Assembly: GCA_905221605.1 (NCBI GenBank)
Contig: CAJNDS010002088.1
Location: 186,001 to 250,000 of the forward strand
DNA length: 64,000 bases
Direction: 5' to 3'
Source: Symbiodinium natans
Lineage: Eukaryota > Sar > Dinophyceae > Suessiales > Symbiodiniaceae
Part shown: in pieces, positions 11,160 through 21,226 of the stretch
How positions within the stretch are numbered: position 1 is the first letter of the stretch
How the letters are laid out: every line of letters begins with the position of its first letter
Position numbers and translations under genes: made by a program
Notes under the pieces: generated by a model
Seen by the model: only the letters and a program-made list of their open reading frames with translations
What the model was told of the DNA's origin: nothing
The model's database searches: none

Positions 11160-11235
11160 CTTGGGGATGCTCCCCAGTATACTAACAGTCCCTAACTGGG
11201 GATTCAAAAGGGGTAGCATCATCCCCTCTGAAGGA
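11160..11235. mobile_element. MITE family G, copy 1
   Basis: Contains TAACAGTCCCTAACTGGGGA and neighbouring ATCCCC-type ends, shared with copies at 15.4 kb and 23.7 kb that have the palindrome ACAGTCCTTAA ... TTAGGGACTGTTAGT. Short and non-coding. Confidence 0.5.
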
Positions 11236-11781
11236 TCCCCACCTACAGCCCCTGAACCCCCTATTACCACGACCTTGAACCCCCAAACCCATTCAACCTG
11301 AAGCCAAACCCTAAACCCTAAACCCTAAACCCTAAACCCTAAATCCTAAACCCTAAACCCTAAACCCTAAACCCCCAAAAAAACACCACAGAAGCCCTCT
11401 GAGCACCATGTCATCCCAAGCCCCTCCTCCTCCCCCCAAAAACAGCTAAATAAACACATAAACCGCGGCACTCCCATCGCTTAATCAGGGAATGTCTCCT
11501 GAAACAAATTGCGCAATAGGCATCTGAAGTTAAGATATAGGAGTGCGTGCCTGAGGAGAACCCTTCTATCATCCCGAATCCCCCTGAAACCTAAGCCCCT
11601 AAATCCTACCCCGCACCCCCCCATTCGGGACCCGTGTAACCCTATACGCACCCTAAACCTCAAACCCCAAAACCCTGAATGCTCGACACCCCCCCCTTGG
11701 ACCCTAAACCCGAAAGCCTAAACCCTGAACCCTAAACCCTAAACCCTAAACCCCAAACCCCAAACCCTAAACCCCCCTGTC

Positions 11782-11844
11782 CTCGAGAGCGTTCACGCGC
11801 GCCGCGCTGGCCATGCTCAGTTCCCAAGCCGGCAGCGCGGCGTC
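11782..11844 (-). CDS. Probable exon of an unnamed gene
   Basis: Minus strand: acceptor AACGAG|GAC, 21 codons (DAALPAWELSMASAARVN then ALE), donor CTCGAG|GACAGG of the GA type. It sits between CCCTAAA and TTTAGGG like the AKR exons. Phase 0 at both ends. Product unknown. Confidence 0.5.
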
Positions 11845-11999
11845 CTCGTTAGAGGGTTTAGGGTTTAGGGTTTAGGGTTTAGGGTTTAGGGTTTAGGGTT
11901 TAGGGTTTAGGGCTTTTGGGGTTTTGGGGTTCGGGGTTTAGGGTTTAAGGTTTAGGGTTTCGGGGGTTCATGGGCGGTAGGTACCGAGGGAACCTTAGG

Positions 12000-14020
12000 G
12001 AGGTTGAGGGTGGCTATCGGGAGTATTCGGGAACCTTGGGTTATATAGCCCCCTTGACCCCTCCTCCCTTAAGAACTCCAGAACCTCTCTAGAGTCCAGG
12101 GGTCTGTGGGTTTAGTAGGGCAGTTTAAGGTTTAGGGGTTTAGGGTTTGGGCTTTAAGGTTGAGGGTTTAAGGCTGAGGGTTTTAAGGTTTAGGGGTTAA
12201 GGCTTTGGGGTTTAGGGCTTTAGGGCTTAAGATATAGGGTTCAGGTTGAAGGTTTAGGGGTTGAGGGTTCAAATCATATCTGGTATACGTTACATAATAA
12301 GCGCACGAAAAGACCTTATTTGTAGTTGCTTCTTGGGGTGCCTTCATTCTCGATTTAGCAGAATGTGCTAATAGGAAGTAAACATCCAGAAAACGGGCAT
12401 GAACCACAAAAACACGAAGGCGGTGCCTGAGGGTTCAGGCTTACCTCGCGCACTTGATTTCCCTGGTTTAGGGTTTGAGGCTTCGGGCTTTTCGGGTTTT
12501 ACCCTAACCCTAAACCCTAAAACCTAAAGCCTAAATACTAAAACACTACACCCTGAACCCTGCGCCTCAAAACATGGGGGCAATCATCCTCAAAACCTTA
12601 ACCCTAAACCCTCAACCCGTTAAGCAAAAACGTAATGCGCAGCACTCAACTTGGGGGGCGGGCCTTATTCGGGTTGCTACTGCAAAGCCGAAAAGTTTAG
12701 GGTTTAAGGTTTGGGGTTTAGGGTTTCTAAACCCGCGGGCTTAGGGTTTCTAAACCTGCAAGCCGAATTTATAAAGCGTTGGCGGGGATACAATAGTAGC
12801 TCATGCAAAGACCTGGAGTGCAAAGCATAGGCCAAGATGCAATGTGATTGAGTCAAACGTCCACTGAAGCGCTCACATCACCAGCTGCGATCATGTCGGT
12901 CGTAGCGTCCCTAAACCCTAAACCCTAAACCATAAACCCCTCGAGCTACGATCCTGACAGTGTGAGCTGCTCCAGCTACTTTCCGTACGCCAGTCTCCTG
13001 ACCACCAAGTGCCAGAATCAGACCAGCCCCTAGCTACATATACCACTTCATTCGTGTCACCCAAGCAACCCCCCAAATACATGGCCTTTGGATTTAGGGT
13101 TTAGTGCTCTTCTCCCCTCCCCGGCCAGAAAGGTCAAAGCTCCATCCCTACACCCTAAATCCTAAACCCTAAACCCAAAACCCTCAAGACCTCGAAGCCC
13201 CAAACCCAACAACCCCACAACCAACCCTAAACCCTAAACCCTAAACCCCAGACCCCTCAACCCTCAACCCTAACCCCCAAAACCCAAAACCTCCCCAAAA
13301 CCCTGGTTGGGTGCCTCCTGGCTCAACACTCTCGCCAGGCACCTGTGGCAAGCTGAGCAAGAAGCATTTTGGGGCAAGCGCAGAGTAAAGGGCTTAACGG
13401 GGTTCAGGGCCAACGGTTGAGTGTTGAAGGTTTAGGGTCTAGGGCTTAAGGGGGTTAAGGGTTGACGGTTGAGGGTTGAAGGTTAGGGTTTAGGGATCAA
13501 GGGGGTTAAGGGTTGACGGTTAAGGGTTGAAGGTTGAGGGTTTGGAAGTTTGGAAGCTTGGGGCTTCCAAAGGGGGGGGGGGGTTTCGTCGAAGGGCCGC
13601 AACCTCTCAGAAGTACCATACCCTGTGTGAGGACGGCCTGAGAGTACCCTGTCCGGGGTATTTCCTAAGCCCTAAACCTTTAAACCCTAAACCCTAAACC
13701 CTAAACCGCGAACCCAGAACCCGAAACCCTAAACAGATCTAAGCATTAATCCCAACAAGCTGCGCTAACCTGACCGACCCAACTTGCACCAGATTCAATG
13801 AAAAAAGAACCCTCAGCCCTAGATCCTGAACCCAAAACCCACAACCCAAAACCCTAAACCCTAAACCCTGAAGCCTGAACCCTAAACCCTGAACCGAAAC
13901 CGAAACTCACCCCAAAATCCACTTAGAAACCTCAGAGAGCAGTATTCAATTGCCAACTCCGGAAGTCCCCCGTTCGAGCTCCTCTGAATCGCGGACCCCC
14001 GGGGGGGTTTAGGGTTTAGG
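12000..14020. other. Repeat-rich spacer without a recognised gene
   Basis: Two kilobases of degenerate TTTAGGG/CCCTAAA variants with short unique islands (12,290-12,410; 12,780-12,910; 12,950-13,080; 13,330-13,390). I see no frame with convincing coding character and no clear splice pair. GGGTTAAGGGTTGACGGTTG is repeated near 13,450 and 13,506. Confidence 0.5.
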
Positions 14021-14024
14021 GCTT

Positions 14025-14132
14025 ACCCTAAACCCTAAACCCTAAACCCTAAACCCTAAACCCTAAACCCTAAACCCTAAACCCTAAACCCTAAACCCTA
14101 ATCCTAAACCCTAAACCCTAAACCCTAAACCC
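14025..14132 (-). repeat. (CCCTAAA)n array, about 15 units
   Basis: Nearly perfect tract on the left side of a GC-rich island (14,133-14,235), mirrored by TTTAGGG at 14,236-14,318. Confidence 0.95.
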
Positions 14133-14921
14133 CACTGGGCCCTGCGCTCTTCGGCTTGCGGAGCCTGCATGTCTTGCGCGCCGCACGGATTACAAAGAGT
14201 TGGAGCCTCCCCCTTCGGGGTCGAGACTTTTTCTGGGTTAGGGTTTAGGGTTTAGGGTTTAGGGTTTAGGGTTTAGAGTTTAGGGTTTAGGGTTTAGGGT
14301 TTAGGGTTTAGGGTTTTTGCTGTGATAGGTTGTAGGTGCTGTGAAGGTTAGGTTTCGGAACAAGCTCGAAAGCTTCGTGAGCTTTGGCCCGATTGTGGAG
14401 GGCCATCTAACACTTTTCTCCCGCCCCACGCCGTCCGAGGCGGCAAAGCCACCCAAACCTATTCCTTTTAGGGTTTAGGCCTAAACTCAGCCTCTTAAAA
14501 AACTCCAGGAGGGCCCCCCCCCCCCCCCCGAAAATGCCAGCGACGCCCAGGAACAGGGCGGGCACTTTATTATGAGGGATCAGTACTGGTCCCGAGGAGA
14601 ACGTGTTCCGGTAACGGGCCCATCGTGGGTCCTACCGACCCCCACGCTGTGCGAGGCGGGCGAGCGATCTGGGTCGGGTTGCGCCATGGAGGCAGGCTTA
14701 AGCACCCCCCCCCAACGTAGGGAGGCGGCCTAGGCCCTGGTTTAAGGTTTAAGCTTTAGGGTTTAGGGTTTAGGGCCCATGCAAGCCCTAAACCCGAAGC
14801 CCTGAAAAGCCCTGTGCAAAACGGAGTGAGGACAAATGGACACCCACAGGCTTTTGAGGCCCAGCCCATGCTGACCTCATGCTATGCGGAGCCTCGGGGA
14901 AATGCAGACCTACTAGGCCCC

Positions 14922-15042
14922 AGAGTAACCTAGCAATAAAAGGGTACGCTTTTGGGTAGAGGGGTTTATAAGAGATCCTAGACCCTAACAGAAGGGAAAA
15001 AGGAAAAGGGAAAAAGGGCCTACTCTGGGTCCTAGCCTAGAT
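14922..15042. mobile_element. MITE family E, copy 1
   Basis: Left end CAGAGTAACCTAGCAATAAA and right end CTACTCTGGGTCCTAG are inverted complements at their tips. Related copies lie at 19.07, 32.03, 34.61, 43.19, 44.69 and 48.31 kb. Confidence 0.6.
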
Positions 15043-15394
15043 GTTCTTGGGGCTTCTCTGCGTGCGAAACATTGGCTTTTAGGGCTGCGGGTTTAGGGTT
15101 TAGCGTTTCGGGATACTCCCTAAGCCGTAAACCGTAAACCGTAAACCGTAAACCCTAAACCCTAAACCCTGAACCCTGAACCCTAAACCCTAAACCCAAA
15201 GTCAAGGGGCGGTGCCTTCCCTGCACGCAGGGCCGCCAACGCCATCGGACTGGCAAGCCATTTGGGATGGATTCAGGGTTTAGGGTTTAGGGCTTAGGGG
15301 TTAGGGTTTAGGGTTCAGGGTTCAGGCTTTAGGGTTTAGGGTTCAGGGTTTAGGGTTTAGGGTTTAGGATTTAAGGCTTAGGGTTTAGACACCC

Positions 15395-15490
15395 CATTTC
15401 AATCCTAACAGTCCTTAAGAGGGATTCTAGGACCCCCTATTATTTGATCCCTATTAGGGACTGTTAGTATAAGGGGGAACATCCCAACTT
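15395..15490. mobile_element. MITE family G, copy 2
   Basis: Palindrome CCTAACAGTCCTTAAGAGGG ... CCCTATTAGGGACTGTTAGT. It follows a TTTAGGG tract directly. Confidence 0.65.
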
Positions 15491-15865
15491 ACCATAGTAC
15501 TCTAACTCAGTAGCCTGAGTTGCAGCGGTAGCCATTCAGGCTGGTGCAGGATATCCGCATACGTAAGGAAGAACCATCAGTAGCAACACCCTAGTAGCTA
15601 CATGCCAGTGCAGGAAGATAGAGTTCCAGGTAAACCCAAACCCCTAAACCCCAAACCCCACATTGTGCTCGAAGGTTTCCCTCGGTTGAGTCACGGGACT
15701 TAAAACCCCCTCAGCCCTACAGCACTTTAAGCCCCTAGTCTAAACCCCTAAGCCCTCATGACCAAAACGCCAAGACCCGAAACCCTACACTCCCCTAAAC
15801 CATAACAACCCTGAACCCCAACCCCAATTAAACCCTACAAGTATCCACCTAGACCTCTGGACTCT

Positions 15866-16000
15866 AAACCCCTAAACCCCTAAACCCCTAAACCCCTAAA
15901 CCCCTAAACCCCTAAACCCCTAAACCCCTAAACCCCTAAACCCCTAAACCCCTAAACCCTAAACCCTGAACCCTAAACCCTAAACCCTAAACCCTGAACT
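15866..16000 (-). repeat. (CCCCTAAA)n array passing into (CCCTAAA)n
   Basis: About a dozen copies of an 8-bp variant unit CCCCTAAA followed by standard 7-bp units. The variant is locally homogeneous, which points to local tandem expansion rather than fresh telomerase synthesis of the 7-bp unit. Confidence 0.9.
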
Positions 16001-16018
16001 CTGCGCTTTGGGGGGGGC

Positions 16019-16078
16019 CTGTATGGCGAGTTGAAGGCGTTGATGGCTTTCAGCTGCGACACGACCGCAGCCATCGAC
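16019..16078 (-). CDS. Probable exon (chain with 17,299 and 17,700 exons)
   Basis: Minus strand: CTGGAG|GTCGATG acceptor, 60 bp, TACAG|GCCCCC GC donor. One base completes the preceding codon, then the frame reads SMAAVVSQLKAINAFNSPY. Its entry phase fits the exit phase of the exon at 17,299-17,406, supporting a common transcript. Product unknown. Confidence 0.55.
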
Positions 16079-16648
16079 CTCCAGAGCCCAGGGTTTAGGG
16101 TTTAGGGTTTAGGGTTTAGGGTTTAGGGCTAGGGCGAAAGGAGGCAACCTCACAAGGGAGGCTAGGGGGAATGTGGGGGGGGTCATTTCGGGGGCTACTT
16201 TGGTACATCAGGACTGCGGAGTCTCCACTCTTAAGGCCAGCGACGAGGTACTGTTTACCTGAGCCCCTTATTCTATACTCCGCTTAGAACCTTAACAAAA
16301 ATAATATTGTTACTATCCTCTTGGGTTTATATATATAAACAAGAATAAAAAACAACTCCCGAGGGGATATAGTATACACAGTGTAGGTTTATGCAAGTTC
16401 CAGAGCGGGTTGGGGGTTCAGGGCGAGGAAACTACCCAGCTGAAGCAGTCTTAAACCCTAAGCCCGAAAGCCCTATACCCTAAACCCTAAAAGCCCTAAG
16501 CCCTAAAGCCTAGACCCTAAACCCTAAACACGAAAGCCCAAAGCGCTACACCCTAAGCTCCAGAACTCAGCTCCGTTTGGCGTACCTCATTGTGTGGCTA
16601 CTAGACTGCAGAGAGAGACAAGCAGGTCCCCCCATGCAAAAGACTTAC

Positions 16649-16751
16649 TGGTTCTTAGTGGGGAATGGGGGAATGAGGAACCATAGATAATTCCTTAAAG
16701 AGTATATAGGGAGTATAAGGTACCTAATTCCCTCATTCCCTACTAAGAACA
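16649..16751. mobile_element. MITE family B, copy 1
   Basis: Terminal inverted repeats of about 30 bp: TGGTTCTTAGTGGGGAATGG at the left and CCCTCATTCCCTACTAAGAA at the right. Copies at 40.2 kb and 47.96 kb share them. Confidence 0.8.
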
Positions 16752-17298
16752 CAGGAAAGACGGTTTGAGGGGGCTCTAGGTGATGTTTGTAAACCTGAAG
16801 CCTTGAACTGTTGGACCTGAACATGCTAAACCCAGGTCCGGGTGCAAGAACCAACCTAGCAATGCAAGGGTACCCTCCCAAGCTTTGTGCTCGACTTTGT
16901 GCTGTAAACCCTGCGGAAACCCTGCTTTTGTTGCATGACAAGGGACCAAGAGCTCTCAGAAAAATGCCAGTAAGAGAACAACCCCCCCGCCCCCCCCCCC
17001 CCCCCATGCCCATCATGTTCATGCACTTCTTTAAGGAGCTGAGTCTTTTGGAGTTTGTGGCTTGAAGCAGGGATTGCTCCTGCCGACCTCTAAACCCTAA
17101 ACCCTCTAAAATCCTCTAAGAAGCATCTGAAACAAGTCCGTCCTTTGGAAGTGCAGATCCAGGGTTTAGACGCAGAAGCTATGAGTTAGGGTCTAGGGTT
17201 TAGGGTTTAGAGTGATTATTATGGGAACTTGTGGCTTAGGGGCATAGAGTCATAGACCTTTGAGGCAATCTCCATCCGGGCAAGAAGCAGGTGCTCAC

Positions 17299-17406
17299 CC
17301 TGCGTGTTGGGAAGCCACATCATACCAGCAAGCGCCGGCGAGGTTGATGAAGGCAGTCGGCTTGAAGCGATAAATCAGCTCGGAAACCAAGCTGCGCGAC
17401 ATGTTG
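17299..17406 (-). CDS. Probable exon of an unnamed gene
   Basis: Minus strand, 108 bp: frame reads NMSRSLVSELIYRFKPT then AFINLAGACWYDVASQHA, ending in a good GT donor (GCAGG|GTGAGC). The acceptor is GGAG|CAAC, unusual in lacking AG|G. Entry phase matches the exit of 17,700-17,756 and exit phase matches the entry of 16,019-16,078, so the three probably belong to one gene. I do not recognise the protein. Confidence 0.55.
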
Positions 17407-17699
17407 CTCCAATTCAAAGGTTCTGGGCTGCCATCTTCGCCGGGGGTTTAGGGTTTAGGGTTCAGGGTTCAGGGTTTAGGGTTTAGGGTCAGCTTCGCGC
17501 CAGCAACATCGGACTCCGCGCCGATGCCCCAACCCACCCTCCGCCCCTCAAAACCTCAACGCTAAACCAAGTAAACCCGGCAAACCGACCCCGAAACCTA
17601 AACCCTGACCTCTGAAGCCTAAACACTAAACCCCAAACACTAAACCGCCCTACACCCTAAACCCTAAACCCTAAACCCTAAACCCTAAACCGAGCGGGC

Positions 17700-17756
17700 C
17701 AAGGGCCCAGCGGCGTCTCCCCGAGGGCAGTGCTGGCGGCATAGAGCGCGCTGAGC
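17700..17756 (-). CDS. Probable exon of an unnamed gene
   Basis: Minus strand: CCCCAG|GCTCAG acceptor, 57 bp, CCTTG|GCCCGC GC donor. Reads LSALYAASTALGETPLGP. Flanked on the plus strand by CCCTAAA at the left and TTTAGGG at the right. Confidence 0.5.
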
Positions 17757-18101
17757 CTGGGGTGGGATTTCGAGGGCTTAGAGTGTGGCATAGGTTCAGG
17801 GTTTAGGGTTTAGGGTTTAGGGTTTAGGGTTTAGGGGTTTCAGGGGTGGCATGGGTCCAGGGTTCAGGGTTCAGGGTTCAGGGTTCAGGGTTTAGGGGGT
17901 TTAGGGTTTAGGTGTAGGGTTTTGGGTTTAGGGTCTAGGGCTCAGGGTTTGGCATTTTCTATACTGCACTTGGAACCCTAGCAAATGCTACAAGTTTGGC
18001 TGTTTTGATTAGAGCTATAGTACCAGAAAATCAAACAGTATTCTAAAGTATCCCTAAGTTGGAGGTTTCACGCGTCTCTGGCTCCGCATCTTCCCAGGTT
18101 C

Positions 18102-18236
18102 ACTTGGAGATTCATGCTACTTATCACCCAGTTATAGCTGCACGTATAACCCAGTTATAAGCCCCTTCAACTGCCCTAACATGACTATAATTGGGTTCTA
18201 CGTACATGGGTTGAGAAGTACCATGAACCTCCAAGT
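18102..18236. mobile_element. MITE family A, copy 2
   Basis: Left ACTTGGAGATTCATGCTACT, right AGTACCATGAACCTCCAAGT, with internal inverted segments (CACCCAGTTATAGCTGC; GACTATAATTGGGTT). Possible 7-bp target duplication: AGGTTC on the left and AGGGTTC on the right. The 141-codon frame across it is not a gene. Confidence 0.85.
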
Positions 18237-18700
18237 AGGGTTCAAATTCATGCCCTTGGGGTGATTGCCTCCGGACGCCATGCCTCAAGAATGCGAAAAA
18301 ATGAAAAAACCAGGACAGAGTTATCGAGTTATGAGTTTTTTGGGTCTTTTGTCGGACCTGCACATCCGGAATCCAATATACATATGAATAAAGTCCAAAA
18401 AGAAGCTGACCCTGCAAGAATGTCGAGTTGTTCGCGCTTGTGCTTCCGAAAAGTATGACGGCGACGCACTCTTGAACCATGCTATGGTGTGTTTGTATCG
18501 GCCCTGCCATGCCTTTCACTATGTGGAAACATAATGTGACACGGGGCAAACGGACACGATACGTCCAGGGTTTACGGCATAGGGCGCACTTGAAGGCATC
18601 TAGGTTACCTTTTAACTCAGAGGTTGGGGCTCAGGATTTAGGGTAAGACCTGCAACCGAAGAGCCCTACAGAATTTCTGCAGGGAGATTCAAGGATCATC

Positions 18701-18757
18701 CGCTTGAGCGTTTCGGAGATACAGGATCATGCGACGACCGCCTACGTAAACCCACGC
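18701..18757 (-). CDS. Probable exon of an unnamed gene
   Basis: Minus strand: GTGAAG|GCGTGG acceptor, 19 codons AWVYVGGRRMILYLRNAQA, CAAGCG|GATGAT donor of the GA type. Composition is clearly protein-like. Family not recognised. Phase 0 at both ends. Confidence 0.5.
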
Positions 18758-19066
18758 CTTCACCAGCACGCGAGGCGCGTACTAAGGTGCGCTTGGGAAG
18801 CGGAGGTAAGCCCTCCCCTGCGACCCTAAGAGTTTACCCTAAACCAGAGAGATCTAAGCCCACAGATAGATCTCCGAAACACCTACACCCCCAAACCCGC
18901 AAAGCCAAAAAGAATAGCAAAGCCGTGAGACCACTAAAACCCGAAAAGCACTAAACTAAACCCTGAACCCTAAACCCTAAACCTGAAGCCCTGAACTCGA
19001 ACCCTAAACTCTTTGTCTGGACCCAATGACCACCATGCGATGGTCATAAAGTCCATCTACGTAGAC

Positions 19067-19160
19067 GCAGGAGTAACCTAGGAATAACAAGGGTGCCCTT
19101 TTTGGTTTAAGGGAACCTCAACCCTAGAAAGGAAGTAGGGGCCTCCTCCGGGTCCTAGCC
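19067..19160. mobile_element. MITE family E, copy 2
   Basis: AGGAGTAACCTAGGAATAAC at the left and CTCCGGGTCCTAGCC at the right, the family E ends. Confidence 0.55.
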
Positions 19161-19485
19161 ATACTTCGGGAGCCAGGTGCCCCGAAGTCCCTGAAAGCCC
19201 TACACTACTTGGAGCCCTAAATCCCAAACCCCAAACCCTAAACCCTAAACCCTATTTCATCTGCTTATAACCCACTTACAAGGCCCTCAAGTGCCCCAAT
19301 GTGGTTCGAATTGGGTGATAAGTACAGTAGTAAGTACGTAGGTTAAAAGCCCCAAGCCCTGCACCCTAAACCCCAAACCCTAAGCCCTGAACCCTAAACC
19401 CGAAACCCTAAGCCCTGAACCCTAGACTCTACGCCCTAAACCCCAAAACCTAAACCCGTCGCTGGGGGCGGGTCACAGCCCTCAC

Positions 19486-19515
19486 CGCTCGGCCAGATTC
19501 GTCTGCCGAGTCGGC
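19486..19515 (-). CDS. Candidate 30-bp microexon
   Basis: Minus strand: pyrimidine-rich CTCTCCGCAG|GCC acceptor, ten codons (ADSADESGRA), GAGCG|GTGAGG donor close to the GT consensus. Short, so the case rests on the two good splice sites and the CCCTAAA/TTTAGGG flanks. Confidence 0.4.
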
Positions 19516-19632
19516 CTGCGGAGAGGTTGGATTCAGGGCTTGTTGAGGGCCCCTTAGATGCTGAGTTCGCTTAGTGAAAAATTTAGAGTTTAGGGTTTAG
19601 GGTTTAGGGTGTAGGGTGTAGGAAGGGCAAGA

Positions 19633-19726
19633 GCTTAAGAACCCTCCGAAGATATAAAACCATAATCCCTGTATTGCCCTGATAAGGAAGACTACAATCA
19701 ATTTTTTGGGGGCGGGGTTCTTAAGC
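19633..19726. mobile_element. MITE family D, copy 1
   Basis: GCTTAAGAACCCTCCG at the left, CGGGGTTCTTAAGCC at the right. Interior is AT-rich. Same termini at 38.3 kb and 45.8-46.0 kb. Confidence 0.7.
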
Positions 19727-20599
19727 CAATAGTAGTAAATGGGTATTTCCCAACATAGGGGTACGTACCCCTTAGTACCCCAAATTGAATAGAATCTCCT
19801 TGAACCTACCCCTATTTTCGGAAACAACCAAATCAGGTTTGGGTTGAGGGTTTAAGGTTTAGCGCTTTCAGTTTTCGAGGGCTCTTGAGGTGGGGATTTA
19901 GGGTTTTATTCGCGCTTTGGGGTTTAGGGTTTGGGGTTAAAGGTTTAGGTTGGGCGCGTAGTGGTAGGGTTTAGAGCTCGAGGTTTTTGGGGGCCGTGGG
20001 GTTGGTCAGCTTTCAAGCCGCCTACACACCCTAAACCCTAAACTCTAAACCCTAAACCCTGAACCCTAAACCCTAAACCCTAAACCCCGGGTAGGGAGCT
20101 GCTGCTAAGGAGCTTGAGTTAAGTGACCATACCCGCAGATATACAGCGCGGCTTCGCCCAAAAGAACAAGTACGGCATATGGGGGGGTATACGATGGGTT
20201 GCCCTCTTGTCGGATACATACATATATATATATATATACTTATATTTATATTTATATTGACATTTATTTACATATGTATGACTAAATATGTCTATCATAT
20301 GGCCATATGGCTTCCCCTTAGAGTGGCCGAATATTCATCTAGAGGATACTTGAGCCTTGACTCAAGCAACCCTAAACCCTAAACCCTAAACCCTAAACCC
20401 TAAAGCATAAACCCTACCCTAGAGGGCCCAGGGTTTCTAGAGCCAACAGGGCATCCCGCACCATCCGTGGTGACAAGGTTCAGGCTTAGAGGGCTTAGGA
20501 GTAGGGAGGCTTATAAAGCTTGACCCCAAGCCCTAAACCCTAAACCCTAAACCCTAAACCCTAAGCCCTAAGCCCTAAACCCTGCAGCCATCCCTACGC

Positions 20600-20675
20600 C
20601 TCGGGATGTGCGGTTCTGAAAGGCCTCCAAGCTATCGATGTTCGGGTGACTACGGGCAGGGCAGAATCCCGATGC
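20600..20675 (-). CDS. Candidate exon, possibly of the next gene
   Basis: Minus strand: TTTGAG|GCATCG acceptor and CCCGAG|GCGTAG GC donor around 76 bp, with more than one frame open. One frame contains HPNIDSLEAFQNRTSR. It lies 550 bp downstream of the last AKR exon and could be a further AKR exon or part of another gene. Confidence 0.35.
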
Positions 20676-21226
20676 CTCAAAACTGAATGTTCTGCTTTAG
20701 GGGTTTAGGGGTTTAGGGTTTAGGGTTTAGGGTTTAGGGTTTAGGGTTTAGGGTTTAGGGTTTAGGGGACGGTTCGGCTGCGTTTTAGGGCTCAGGGTTG
20801 AGGGTTTGGGGTTTTCAACCTCGCCACGGTTATCTGGGTTTCGGGTGAACCGCAAACCCTAAACTCAGAGTTTTTTTTTTGGGGGGGGGGTTCAGATGTA
20901 GGGTATGTAGGTTACACATCCTTCATTTCATCTCATGAGGCTTAGAGTCTGAGAAGACGCGCCTAAACCCTAAACCCTAAACCCTAAACCCTAAACCCTA
21001 AACCCCAAACCCTATAAACCCTACACCCTAAACCCTAAACCTAAATGTTACACATCGTAGACAACTGACTTCACTTACTTTCTCACACAAATGCAGAGGT
21101 GCAAAGGCAATTTTCTGTTCACGCAGCCGACGCAGGCAGCACAAATGATGCCAGAACCCTAAACCCTAAACCCTAAGCCCTATAGAACCCCAAACCCTGA
21201 ACCCTAAACCCTAAACCCTAAGCAAC

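Noticed and set aside
18124-18549. 141-codon minus-strand frame
   Set aside because: It runs through a family A MITE and its flanks; composition is not protein-like.
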